From Bathymodiolus brooksi (Eukaryota > Mollusca > Bivalvia > Mytilida > Modiolidae): a stretch of 64,000 nt of DNA. Below, piece after piece: positions 54,244 to 61,559 of the stretch (its first letter is position 1; each line of letters begins with the position of its first letter). Location: positions 73,599,668 through 73,663,667 of the forward strand of contig OY804576.1 of the NCBI GenBank assembly GCA_963680875.1, given 5' to 3'. Under the pieces are notes generated by a model. That model worked only from the letters and a program-made list of their open reading frames with translations. It had not been told where the DNA came from and did no database searches. The position numbers and the translations under genes were made by a program.

Positions 54244-57200
54244 GTTTTACGCCAACTTCAGCAATATTTCAGCTATGTCGTGGCGTAAAAACGGCTTTGA
54301 AAATAAGCCTATATATATCTACACAAATATAACTGAGGATCCATTCATTGTTGCTCAGAGAACATTTTGCACCAAGAAAATTGAAATTGTAAAGCATAAT
54401 TATAATATTGGACATTAAAAATTATTGAAGTTTGCACAACAAAATGTGCGTGAAACTTTACACAACTAAATTCTAACTAAAATTAGATGCTTGTTAAATC
54501 TGTTCTTTTACATTATGTATCGGATCACGTAAAGTAATCTTTCGTTAACGTTGGGAAACTCTTTACTGTTTTTCAAAATAGTGCTGGTCGGTGCGTTAAT
54601 GTATCTAAATTTATTAGGCATTTTCTTCATTGTTGACTGAACTGTAACACACAATTCAATCACTTTTTTGGAAGAATATGCTAAGCAAAAATTATTGATA
54701 AAACTATTGATTTACATTTTCTGTGAATTTGATATCCATGTAGTGGTATATTAATACTATTAATATAATTTTAGAATGAAGCCACCTGCAAATACATACT
54801 TCCTGGCACGGTTACGCTGAGTGTTGTGGTGGTACTTTGTCCTGTTCCTACACTGTTGCTAGCAAAACATGTGTATGTTCCTACATCACTTGATGAAGCA
54901 CTGAAGATGGTCAGAGACGGTGTGGTGGTAGTACTACCACTGTATTTGTTGGTGTTGGTATTGGAGTTGATGGTTGTTATGGAACCACCAATATTTCTCT
55001 GCCATTGTACACTAGTTATAGGTAGAATGGAGGATACAGTACACACCAAGGTCACAGTGTTTCCAGTATTTACAGAGTAAGATGTCTGTTGTATCTGAAC
55101 AGTTGGCACAGCTAAAAATAGAACACAATTAATTGAACATAAAATTGTAATATAACATTTGTCAGTGCTAAAATATAATTTTCTATTACTAAAACACTGT
55201 ACTTTGGTGTTCCATCTTAAACTTTAGTTGGTATTAGCTGGGAGTAATCAAACACAACTGAAAAGAAGGCATCGATGTGTATCGTCACTGTAGGCATTTC
55301 ATAGCTGTATCGAGACTAACAGACTTAATTTGGGAAGGAATCCCCTGACAGTAAAAATGAACTGACCAGTAAAACGCCCGACCATGCGTAGGTATTTGGA
55401 AATACTTATTCTTTCAGTGAGTATTGAGGCGCGAACTAATATCAGTAGTGTTTGGCTTGCTATAATAAATCTACGAGCTTAACCACTCGGTCATCCATTC
55501 CTTTTGTGTAAAAAGGAGATAAAAGTTAAAAATCATTAAACTGGGGAGGGAGTGTAAAAATAACGCTGTATCTTCCTATGGAATAATATTTTTTAATACA
55601 ATGAATTTTGTTTCATTTTATTTTTATTATGACCAATGGCTTAAGAGTCCATCACGTGCTCAAATTAAACCTTATAAATGCAAGAGGTCCTACTAGTAAA
55701 ATGGAATAACAGTCTTCTACTTGCTCAAATTCACATGAACATTGGTATAAAACGAATATATATTGCATAACTTTATAAACAGTTTATTGATACTATTTAT
55801 CCAATTGCAAGTATCATATATAAATATACATATGAATCTACACTGTATATATTCAATATTCAATATATATGACGAGCTTTAAAATACAAATGTACATACT
55901 TCCTGTTACGCTGAGTGTGGTGGAGCTTTGTCCTGTTCCTACACTGTTGCTGCCAAAACATGTGTATGTTCCTACATCACTTTGTTGGACACTAAAGATG
56001 GTAAGTGATGGTGTGGTCGTAGTACTACCACTGTATTTGTTGGTATTGGTATTGGAGTTGATGGTTGTTATGGAGCCACCAATATTTCTCTGCCAATACA
56101 CGTTAGTTATAGGTAGATTGGAAGACACAGTACACACCAAAGTAACAGTGTTTCCAGAATTCACAGAGTATGATGACTGTTGTACCTGAACAGTTGGCAC
56201 AGCTAAAAATAGAACACAATTAATTGAACATAAAATTGTAATATAACATTTGTCAGTGCTAAAATATAATTCTATATAGTAAAAACACTGTGTTTTTGGT
56301 GTTCCATCGTAGACTTTAGTTAGTATTAGCTGAGAGTAATAAAACACAATTGAAAAGAAGACATTGGTGTTTATCGATTAGAAGTGTTCAGTCAAGATTA
56401 AAACTTTCAAACAGGAATTTCTAAAGGATTATTAATAAGAAAGTGACGTGTATCAAGTCTAGCTTATTGTCACTTTATGTATTTCCCCCCAGCTATATAT
56501 AGACTAATACACTTAATTGGGAAGTAATCCCCGGACAGTTATAATGATTTGACCAGTAAATTCCCCGGCCTTGTGTAGTTATTTGGAAATTTGGATACTT
56601 GATGTGGATATTGGCGGCGCAAAGTCATGTCATTAGTATTAGGCTTATGGTATGAAATCTACGATCTTAACCAGCCGGTCATCCATTCCCTTTGATAAAA
56701 GTAAAAAATCGTTAAACTGGAGAGGGGGGATGCAAAATAACGTTGTATCTTCCTATGTAATTATATTTTTTAATACAATGAATTTTTCTTCATTTTATTT
56801 TTATTATGACCAATAACTTAAGAGTCCATCACGTGCTCAAATTAAACCGTATACATGTACGAAGTCCTACTAGTACAATGGAATAACAGTCTTCTACTTG
56901 CTCAAATTCACATGAACATTGGTATAAAACGAATATATATTGCATAACTTTATAAACAGTTTATTGATACTATTTATCCAATTGCAAGTATCATATATAA
57001 ATATACATATGAATCTACACTGTATATATTCAATATTCAATATATATGACGAGCTTTAAAATACAAATGTACATACTTCCTGTTACGCTGAGTGTGGTGG
57101 AGCTTTGTCCTGTTCCTACACTGTTGCTGCCAAAACATGTGTATGTTCCTACATCACTTTGTTGGACACTAAAGATGGTCAGAGACGGTGTGGTGGTAGT

Positions 57201-60200
57201 ACTACCACTGTATTTGTTAGTGTTGGTATTGGAGTTGATGGTTGTTATGGTACCACCAATATTTCTCTGCCATTGTACACTGGTTACAGGCAGATTAGAT
57301 GTCACAGTACAAACCAAAGTAACTGTGTTGCCAGAATTCACAGAGTATGATGACTGTTGAACCTGAACAGTTGGCACAGCTAAAAATAGAACACAATTAA
57401 TTGAACATAAAATTGTAATATAACATTTGTCAGTGCTAAAATATAATTCTATATAGTAAAAACACTGTGTTTTTGGTGTTCCATCGTAGACTTTAGTTAG
57501 TATTAGCTGAGAGTAATAAAACACAATTGAAAAGAAGACATTGGTGTTTATCGATTAGAAGTGTTCAGTCAAGATTAAAACTTTCAAACAGGAATTTCTA
57601 AAGGATTATTAATAAGAAAGTGACGTGTATCAAGTCTAGCTTATTGTCACTTTATGTATTTCCCCCCAGCTATATATAGACTAATACACTTAATTGGGAA
57701 GTAATCCCCGGACAGTTATAATGATTTGACCAGTAAATTCCCCGGCCTTGTGTAGTTATTTGGAAATTTGGATACTTGATGTGGATATTGGCGGCGCAAA
57801 GTCATGTCATTAGTATTAGGCTTATGGTATGAAATCTACGATCTTAACCAGCCGGTCATCCATTCCCTTTGATAAAAGTAAAAAATCGTTAAACTGGAGA
57901 GGGGGGATGCAAAATAACGTTGTATCTTCCTATGTAATTATATTTTTTAATACAATGAATTTTTCTTCATTTTATTTTTATTATGACCAATAACTTAAGA
58001 GTCCATCACGTGCTCAAATTAAACCGTATACATGTACGAAGTCCTACTAGTACAATGGAATAACAGTCTTCTACTTGCTCAAATTCACATGAACATTGGT
58101 ATAAAACGAATATATATTGCATAACTTTATAAACAGTTTATTGATACTATTTATCCATTTGCAAATATCATATATAAATATACATTTGAATTAAACACTA
58201 CACTGCACATATATATATGACGAACTTTAAAATACAAATGTACCTACTTCCTGTAACACTGAGTGTTGTGGTGGTACTTTGTCCTGTTCCTACACTGTTG
58301 CTGCCAAAACATGTGTAAGTTCCTATATCACTTTGTTGAACACTAAAGATGGTCAGAGACGGTGTGGTGGTAGTACTACCACTGTATTTGTTGGTGTTCG
58401 TATTGGAGTTGATGGTCGTTATTGAACCACCAATATTTCTCTGCCATTGTACACTAGTTATAGCGAGATTAGATGACACAGTACACACCAAGGTCACAGT
58501 GTTTCCAGTAGTTACGGAGTAAGATGTCTGTTGGACTTGAACAGTTGGTACAGCTAAAAATTAGAACAGAGTTATTTTCAAATAAAAATGTTATATAGTC
58601 AGAGCTGAAATACCATTATCTGTGTTGTGAAGTTATATCGTAGGCTTGTAGTTAGATTCGGATCTACCTGTGCAGCTGTGAGTAATAAAACACAATGGAA
58701 AATAAGGAATCGGTGATTATGGTCACTTTAGGCGAATTATCATATATATCGTGACTAACAGACTAATTAGGAAGTAAACCCCAGACAGCTATAATGAACG
58801 GACCGATAAAACCCCTGGCCATGCGTAGGTATATGGACATTTTTATGCTTGGTGTGGGTATTAGGACGCGAACTCATGTCAGTAGTGTTAGGCTTGTGGT
58901 CAGAAATCTTTGATCTTAACAGCTCGGTCATCCATTCCTTTTGTGTAAAAAGGAGATAAAAGTTAAAAATTGTTAAACTGGGGAGGGGGGATGTAAAAAT
59001 AACGCTGTATCTTCCTATGGAATAATATTTGTTTAATACAATGAATTTTTTTTCGTTTTATTTTTATTATGACCAATGGCTTAAGAGTCCATAACGTGCT
59101 CAAATTAAATCGTATATATGTACGAAGTCCTACTAGTAAAATGGAATAGCAGTCTTCTACTTGCTCAAATTCGCAAGAACATTGGTATAAGACAAATATG
59201 TACTATATAACTTTATAAACTGATTATTGATACTATTTATCCATTTGCAAGTATCATATATAAATACATATTTAAATCAAACACTACGCTGTATATACCG
59301 GGGGTATTCAATATATATGACGAACTTTGAAATACAAATGTACATACTTCCTGTAACACTGAGTGTTGTGGTGGTACTTTGTCCTGTTCCTACACTGTTG
59401 CTGCCAAAACATGTGTAAGTTCCTACATCACTTTGTTGGACACTAAAGATGGTCAGAGACGGTGTGGTGGTAGTACTACCACTGTATTTGTTGGTGTTGG
59501 TATTGGAAGTGATGGTTGCTATGGAACCACCGATATTTCTCTGCCATTGTACACTAGTTATTGCGAGATTAGATGATACAGTACATACCAAGGTCACAGT
59601 GTTACCAGTAGCTACGGAGTAAGATGACTGTTGGACTTGAACAGTTGGCACAGCTGAAAATAGAACGAATTTATTTTAACATAAAAAAAATTCTGTGTTG
59701 TGAGATTCGGTCTTAGATTTGTAGTTACATTTAGATCTACCTATGCAGATGTGAGTTGGAAAGAAGCCATTAGTGTTTATCATAACATTCATCAAATTTT
59801 CAGCTATATCGTCACTAACAGACTTCCCGGGAAGGAATCTCCGGAGAGCTACAATAAACTGACCTGTAACACTCCCGGCCATGGGTAAGAATGAATCTGG
59901 AAACATTAAGGCTTGTGGAAGGTATTAGTGGTGTTAGGCTTTAGGTCAACGCCATTACCCTCTAAGTCCTCTATTCCCTTTGTGTTAAAAGGGGATAAAG
60001 GTTAAATACGTTAAACTGGGAAATATGTGAAAATAACGTTCTATCTCCCCATACTATAATATTATTTTCTAAAGAAAAAAAAAAGATTTTCGCTTCATCT
60101 TACAGTGTACTTTTATTATTCCTAATGGCTAAATAATCTTGAACGTGCTCAAACTCAAAGCAAATCGCATAAATGTGCGCATACAAAGAAATAAAAATCT

Positions 60201-60638
60201 TCTTGCTCAAAATTTTTGAAATGTTTATCTGTTTGCAAGTATCACATATAAATACACATTTGAATCAACAACTACACTGTATATACGGAAATATTCAATA
60301 GATATGAACAACTTCAAAATACATACTTCCTGTTACGGTTACACTGAGTGTTGTAGTGGTACTTTGTCCTGTTCCTACACTGTTGGAGGCGAAACATGTA
60401 TATGTTCCCACGTCACTTTGTTGAGCACCAAAGATGGTCAGAGACGGAGTGGTGGTGGTACTACCACTGTATTTATTAGTGTTGGTACTGGATGTGATGG
60501 TTGTTATGGTACCACCAACATTTCTCTGCCATTGTACACTAGTTATAGCGAGATTAGATGACACAGTACACACCAAGGTCACAGTGTTTCCAGTATTTAC
60601 GGAGTAAGATGATTGTTGGACTTGAACAGTTGGCACAG
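29680..60638 (-). CDS. Multi-Ig transmembrane receptor: 26 Ig exons, TM exon, 4 tail exons; 5' end not in window
   Basis: Thirty-one exons are supported by GT-AG borders and compatible phase. Joined, they give 8,330 nt: two nt completing a codon from a missing upstream exon, 2,775 sense codons and TAA at 29682-29680. Ectodomain: 26 Ig folds (about 2,590 residues), each one exon of 249-312 bp, phase 1-1, with Cys, Trp and the D-x-G-x-Y-x-C signature (minor variations). A transmembrane helix follows, then about 150 cytoplasmic residues with several tyrosines and an ITIM-like SIYRTV. No signal peptide is visible, so the start lies beyond the window or was lost. Family comparison: Ig-superfamily surface receptors or adhesion proteins (hemicentin-like repetition, but membrane-anchored). 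No FN3, kinase or TIR domain was seen. Ligand and function are unknown; immune recognition or adhesion is inference. Confidence 0.9.
30445..30480 (-). CDS. Ig receptor, cytoplasmic micro-exon (36 bp)
   Basis: Bounded by gtgtag and gtaagt, phase 2-2, encoding [11 protein letters not shown] with one Tyr. It is too short to be found by ORF scanning but is needed to keep phase between its neighbours; being a multiple of 3, it could be skipped without a frame change. Confidence 0.75.
30674..30930 (+). mobile_element. SINE family B variant in an Ig-gene intron
   Basis: The head has B box ggttcgcgccc (about 30739). The body has gtgataaagtttccagttgc, ggtggttctctccgggtact and tccaccactaaaactg, then gatatagctgaaatattgct and a tail of AATCA repeats. 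The head differs from other copies (agttggattacctaac), so it may be a separate subfamily. Antisense to the Ig gene. Confidence 0.75.
31438..31488 (-). CDS. Ig receptor, cytoplasmic exon (51 bp)
   Basis: Bounded by tcaacag and gtaagta, phase 2-2; encodes [16 protein letters not shown] with one Tyr. Also skippable in frame. Confidence 0.8.
   Translation of the reverse strand, partial: RSHLPEGFQLSYGSKI
31625..31862 (+). repeat. SINE family B, strongly decayed
   Basis: Recognisable parts are gcaatcagttcccatcacca, cttgatacaac and aataagactgaccaccatga, followed by ttactgaaatattcttaaag and a tattaaatag tail. The B box is lost. Confidence 0.6.
31895..32062 (+). repeat. Dispersed repeat F copy in intron
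   Basis: Contains agatgagaggtgtttgttcg and ttgttgatattggtggagtt. The same block occurs at 35385-35505 and 44575-44670, all inside introns of the Ig gene. Confidence 0.65.
32107..32179 (-). CDS. Ig receptor, juxtamembrane cytoplasmic exon (73 bp)
   Basis: Bounded by taatcag and gtaaga; enters in phase 1 and leaves in phase 2. Encodes [18 protein letters not shown] and VVKTTV. The basic start directly after the membrane segment fits a stop-transfer/cytoplasmic border. Confidence 0.85.
32205..32270 (-). repeat. Short dispersed repeat tail
   Basis: It reads gattcattgattggtgttta followed by acaccaactttagtagtttt and tcagctttatcttggcatg. Confidence 0.7.
33235..33357 (-). CDS. Ig receptor, transmembrane exon (123 bp)
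   Basis: Bounded by ttttcag and gtaag, phase 1-1. Encodes a short stalk, [15 protein letters not shown] (one NVS sequon), then the hydrophobic helix [18 protein letters not shown] ending CCITR. The two Cys at the cytoplasmic edge could be palmitoylated (inference). The single span and basic flank on the C-terminal side indicate a type I protein. Confidence 0.92.
33955..34012 (+). repeat. Short dispersed repeat tail
   Basis: It reads agccacgatatagatgaaat, actgctaaagttggcatta and aacaccaattaatca; adjacent to the MITE at 34031. Confidence 0.7.
34026..34302. mobile_element. 267-bp MITE with CAGGGGCGGATCCAG ends
   Basis: The ends are caggggcggatccag (34031) and its reverse complement ctggatccgcccctg (34297), with atcta directly outside on both sides as a probable 5-bp target duplication. 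The interior holds two direct copies of a block with aatcgtgatttttcacacga and aaataccccaaaaatttt. It sits between the transmembrane exon and the first Ig exon, and has no coding capacity. Confidence 0.85.
34349..34612 (-). CDS. Ig receptor, Ig exon 1 (membrane-proximal)
   Basis: 88 codons, phase 1-1. Motifs: [30 protein letters not shown]. Typical I-set spacing; clearly diverged from the distal array. Confidence 0.92.
34825..35200. repeat. 90-bp tandem repeat, 4 copies, intronic
   Basis: The unit contains tgtttaacatttaagaggga, tgttcgattcccaccctctt and ccaggtttccgttccattga. The 90-bp period keeps a 30-aa repeat open on the plus strand, which I regard as coincidental. tgttcgattccc resembles a pol III B box, so the unit may derive from a SINE. 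Confidence 0.92.
35385..35505 (+). repeat. Dispersed repeat F copy in intron
   Basis: Contains gttgtgttcagtgagttgc, ggtgagaggtgattgttcg and ttgttgatattggtggaatt; matches 31895 and 44575. Confidence 0.65.
35566..35814 (-). CDS. Ig receptor, Ig exon 2
   Basis: 83 codons, phase 1-1, the shortest domain. Motifs: [36 protein letters not shown] before the Trp is typical of I-set domains. Confidence 0.92.
36519..36827 (-). CDS. Ig receptor, Ig exon 3
   Basis: 103 codons, phase 1-1. Motifs: [36 protein letters not shown]. The usual Gly of D-x-G-x-Y is Ala here. Confidence 0.92.
36885..36990 (+). repeat. Dispersed repeat G copy in intron
   Basis: Contains ggaataaccttcatcaggta and cgctcaaaatcgaaagattg. 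Related sequence occurs at 15895-15975 (+) and 51640-51735 (inverted). Confidence 0.6.
37133..37395. repeat. 21-bp tandem repeat, about 13 copies, intronic
   Basis: The unit is aaattgatactcgtaacaca plus c, with a few aaattaata variants. The period of 21 leaves several frames open on both strands; none is taken as coding. There are no spacers, so this is not a CRISPR array. Confidence 0.95.
37440..38690. other. Intron sequence between Ig exons 3 and 4
   Basis: No gene. 38180-38360 (aagactaagaaaaacaaaac, gatcaaacacaaataatgac) resembles the inverse of 32760-32900, so another dispersed repeat is likely. Confidence 0.45.
38702..38956 (-). CDS. Ig receptor, Ig exon 4
   Basis: 85 codons, phase 1-1. 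Motifs: [36 protein letters not shown]. The last of the divergent membrane-proximal group. Confidence 0.92.
39330..39392 (-). repeat. Short dispersed repeat tail
   Basis: It reads gtgagtgattgttgtttaaa, accaattcagcaatttttc and agttatatcatatg; degenerate. Confidence 0.6.
39773..40072 (-). CDS. Ig receptor, Ig exon 5
   Basis: 100 codons, phase 1-1. First of the intermediate group: [58 protein letters not shown]. Confidence 0.92.
40275..40530 (+). mobile_element. SINE family B in an Ig-gene intron
   Basis: Starts near ggctgtcgtgttggtagttg; ccaatcaccactaaagatgc, B-box remnant gttcaaatccc, gcgaggtgtattcgat, gtgacttatggcaggtcagt, accaataaaactgacagcca, then the ttaaacatcataacc tail. Confidence 0.8.
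40540..41300. other. Intron sequence
   Basis: No gene. 41075-41100 (caggctcttgtgagcctctag) resembles the right end of the 'agctcacc' repeat. Confidence 0.45.
41313..41612 (-). CDS. Ig receptor, Ig exon 6
   Basis: 100 codons, phase 1-1. [54 protein letters not shown]. Confidence 0.93.
41630..41865 (+). repeat. Probable dispersed repeat fragment in intron
   Basis: tttcatgtggggtccgtgtc followed by ttcgatttacgtcat and ttttgtatcttc resembles a common bivalve repeat (memory); a similar fragment (ttcgatttacggcttctgg) is at 5396-5436. Confidence 0.45.
42152..42454 (-). CDS. Ig receptor, Ig exon 7
   Basis: 101 codons, phase 1-1. [53 protein letters not shown] long chance frame overlaps it in another reading frame; splice borders and Ig motifs identify this one as real. 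Confidence 0.92.
42860..43010 (-). repeat. Dispersed repeat, inverted copy
   Basis: Inverse of the repeat at 8115-8310: ctttaatttgtgtcttagtg, taattttggacaatctctca and gttcatttacatccatatcc, with ggccgtttcacactcaag at its edge. Confidence 0.6.
43291..43596 (-). CDS. Ig receptor, Ig exon 8
   Basis: 102 codons, phase 1-1. [53 protein letters not shown]. Confidence 0.93.
43855..43914. repeat. Perfect 28-bp-arm palindrome in intron
   Basis: Arms 43855-43882 and 43887-43914 are exact reverse complements (aaattatattcattagtgtt...) around aaaa. Weaker inverted similarity continues outward, so it may be the core of a small hairpin element. A second palindrome (aacgcctatt ... aataggcgtt) lies at 43988-44018. 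Confidence 0.85.
44131..44436 (-). CDS. Ig receptor, Ig exon 9
   Basis: 102 codons, phase 1-1. [54 protein letters not shown]. Just beyond its donor, two partial copies of the ctctgaccagttcctac segment (44060-44120) mimic the exon's own 3' part. Confidence 0.93.
44575..44670 (+). repeat. Dispersed repeat F copy in intron
   Basis: Contains ttttgttgtgttcagtgaga and ttcgttttgttgatattgat; third copy of this block in the Ig gene. Confidence 0.65.
44671..45570. other. Intron sequence
   Basis: AT-rich, no gene or named repeat recognised. Confidence 0.5.
45577..45879 (-). CDS. Ig receptor, Ig exon 10
   Basis: 101 codons, phase 1-1. [53 protein letters not shown]. Confidence 0.93.
45890..46435. other. 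Intron sequence
   Basis: No gene. 46260-46340 (aaagcacaagaggacaaaca, atgatctactaaacacagaa) is the inverse of a repeat fragment at 26148-26190. Confidence 0.45.
46436..46692 (+). mobile_element. SINE family B in an Ig-gene intron
   Basis: cgtggtcgtgatcgtatggt, ccacctatgcaatcagtgcc, B box gttcgaattatccc (altered), gaggtgtacttgatacaaca, tttctccgggtactacgg, actaataaaactgaccgccc and a taaacaccataacc tail. Confidence 0.85.
46736..47035 (-). CDS. Ig receptor, Ig exon 11
   Basis: 100 codons, phase 1-1. [54 protein letters not shown]. Last of the intermediate group. Confidence 0.93.
47500..47762 (-). mobile_element. SINE family B, inverted, in an Ig-gene intron
   Basis: ttaaagccactttcaacaat, gtcagttttattggtggagg, accaccgacctgtcgcaagt, ttatgttgtatcaagtaccc, gcggggttcgaactcac (B box inverted), accatacgatcacgacacga. 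Same strand as the Ig gene. Confidence 0.85.
47870..48172 (-). CDS. Ig receptor, Ig exon 12
   Basis: 101 codons, phase 1-1. First of the distal group: [61 protein letters not shown]. Confidence 0.94.
48515..48708 (+). repeat. SINE family B with internal deletions
   Basis: ggttgtgatcgtatgcaatc, cagtgcctataaccaca, actcgatacaacattatgtg, gacttgcggcaggtcgac, gtggcgttaaacaccataac. Part of the head and the B box are deleted. Duplicated together with exons 13-14 (partner copy at 49893). Confidence 0.8.
48897..49202 (-). CDS. Ig receptor, Ig exon 13
   Basis: 102 codons, phase 1-1; donor G|gtatgt. [47 protein letters not shown]. Nearly identical to exon 15. Confidence 0.94.
49369..49668 (-). CDS. Ig receptor, Ig exon 14
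   Basis: 100 codons, phase 1-1. [47 protein letters not shown]. Pairs with exon 16. Confidence 0.94.
49893..50165 (+). mobile_element. SINE family B, most complete copy
   Basis: gtcgtggttgtgatcgtatg, tagttggatttacaactacc, cagtgcctatcaccactaaa, B box gttcgaatccc (49977-49987), gcgaggtgtacttgataca, caggttgacgttttctccgg, gttaaacaccatagccataa. Useful as reference for the family. Confidence 0.88.
50356..50661 (-). CDS. Ig receptor, Ig exon 15
   Basis: 102 codons, phase 1-1. Copy of exon 13 with [17 protein letters not shown] near the end; the duplication offset is about 1,459 bp. Confidence 0.94.
50828..51127 (-). CDS. Ig receptor, Ig exon 16
   Basis: 100 codons, phase 1-1. [46 protein letters not shown]. 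Copy of exon 14. Confidence 0.94.
51140..51780. other. Intron sequence
   Basis: No gene. 51640-51735 is an inverted copy of dispersed repeat G (aatcttttgattttgagcgt, acctgatgaaggttattc). Confidence 0.5.
51788..52090 (-). CDS. Ig receptor, Ig exon 17
   Basis: 101 codons, phase 1-1. [40 protein letters not shown]. One of two exons (with 23) having LPVT in the B-C region. Confidence 0.94.
52594..52893 (-). CDS. Ig receptor, Ig exon 18
   Basis: 100 codons, phase 1-1. [36 protein letters not shown]. Combines the VQW core with the CYGS...GTDQ end. Confidence 0.94.
53058..53360 (-). CDS. Ig receptor, Ig exon 19
   Basis: 101 codons, phase 1-1. [29 protein letters not shown]. The intron between exons 18 and 19 matches those between 13/14 and 15/16. 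Confidence 0.94.
53782..54087 (-). CDS. Ig receptor, Ig exon 20
   Basis: 102 codons, phase 1-1. [48 protein letters not shown]. Last exon of the PPT-start subgroup (12-20). Confidence 0.94.
54176..54292 (-). repeat. (GATT)n tract plus dispersed repeat tail
   Basis: About sixteen gatt units followed by ggtgttttacgccaacttca and gcaatatttcagctatgtcg; a clear example of the common tail motif, inverted. Confidence 0.85.
54300..54795. other. Intron sequence
   Basis: No feature recognised. Confidence 0.5.
54800..55111 (-). CDS. Ig receptor, Ig exon 21
   Basis: 104 codons, phase 1-1. First of the VPT-start subgroup: [53 protein letters not shown]; ends LSVTVPG. Confidence 0.94.
55900..56202 (-). 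CDS. Ig receptor, Ig exon 22
   Basis: 101 codons, phase 1-1. [46 protein letters not shown]. Shares its surrounding intron and its 3' exon part with exon 23. Confidence 0.95.
57077..57379 (-). CDS. Ig receptor, Ig exon 23
   Basis: 101 codons, phase 1-1. [46 protein letters not shown]. Differs from exon 22 almost only in the B-C strand region and loop. Confidence 0.95.
58248..58553 (-). CDS. Ig receptor, Ig exon 24
   Basis: 102 codons, phase 1-1. [37 protein letters not shown]; first of three with LAIT. Confidence 0.95.
59348..59653 (-). CDS. Ig receptor, Ig exon 25
   Basis: 102 codons, phase 1-1. [45 protein letters not shown]. Confidence 0.95.
60327..60638 (-). CDS. Ig receptor, Ig exon 26 (most distal seen)
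   Basis: 104 codons, phase 1-1, so at least one further 5' exon must exist. [34 protein letters not shown], ends LSVTVTG. No acceptable 5' partner (signal peptide or Ig exon) was found between here and 64000. Confidence 0.94.
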
Positions 60639-60639
60639 C

Positions 60640-60968
60640 TAAAAATTAGAACAGAGTTATTTTCAAATAAAAATGATATACACGTATAACATTTATCAGA
60701 GCTGAAATACTATTTTATATAACAAAAATCTGCGTTGTGAGGTTATGCCGTAAATTTATAGTTAGATTCAGAACAACCCATTCAACTAGGAGTGGAAAAT
60801 CGATGTTTATCGTCACGATAGGCGATTTATCAGATATATCGTGACTAAAGGACTTGATCGGAAACTAATTCCTCTAACAGTTATAACGAACTGACCAATT
60901 AAAGACCCGACCATGTGTATATATTTAAAACTTTATTACGTTGGTGGGTAATGAAGGCGCGAACCCAT
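60640..60968. other. Intron of the 26th unit
   Basis: Homologous to the introns after exons 21-25 (for example cgtgactaa...gactt and gcgcgaacccatatc). No gene. Confidence 0.7.
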
Positions 60969-61519
60969 ATCGGGGTCCGACCTATAATCCGACAGTCCGA
61001 TAGTCCGACAGTCCGACGGTCCGATAGTCCGACAGTCCGATAGTACGACAAATGCTATATTTCTTTGAAAGTTAACACTATAACATGTGTAATATGGGGC
61101 CAGAAACCGAACCGTTTACTCACCAAAGAAAGGTCCAGAACATCGGAAACACGATATCATAGACGGACAAACAATTGGCAGGGCCACACAAGAGCTAAAA
61201 AAAAACACATATATGAACAACGCGGACTCCATAAAGACCTGGATTCAATCGTGATGAACCGGTAGTGTAAGTATCCCGTATATTTTTTAGTAGCGACTAC
61301 TTCAGGCTTTATTTAAGTAGCGTGTAGCCGAGTCCAGCCAAGAAAAGTCACTATTAAAAAGAAAGATGAAATAAATGAATACACAAAAAAAGGAAATACA
61401 AAAAAAAAGGAAAAGCCAAAAGGAGAGCGTACCAGTGTCCCCCGTCCTTTATCATGGAATATTTATGTTAAAAAGCAATGTCGACACACCAATAGAGCTG
61501 GATACAATAATGTGTGCGA

Positions 61520-61559
<40 letters not shown>

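Larger units (their letters stand above)
55680..58200. repeat. 1,177-bp tandem segmental duplication (exon + intron)
   Basis: Sequence around 55700-57020 repeats with an offset of 1,177 bp to about 58150. The roughly 850 bp of intron on the 5' side of each exon, plus the bases 3' of and inside the start of the reverse-complement exon, look identical by eye. Within the exons about 23 substitutions lie in roughly 190 bp (55996-56190 against 57173-57367). Confidence 0.9.

Noticed and set aside
52622..60561. Repeated plus-strand frames (for example [20 protein letters not shown]) opposite the distal Ig exons
   Set aside because: Antisense shadows of conserved Ig exons; they recur only because the exons do.
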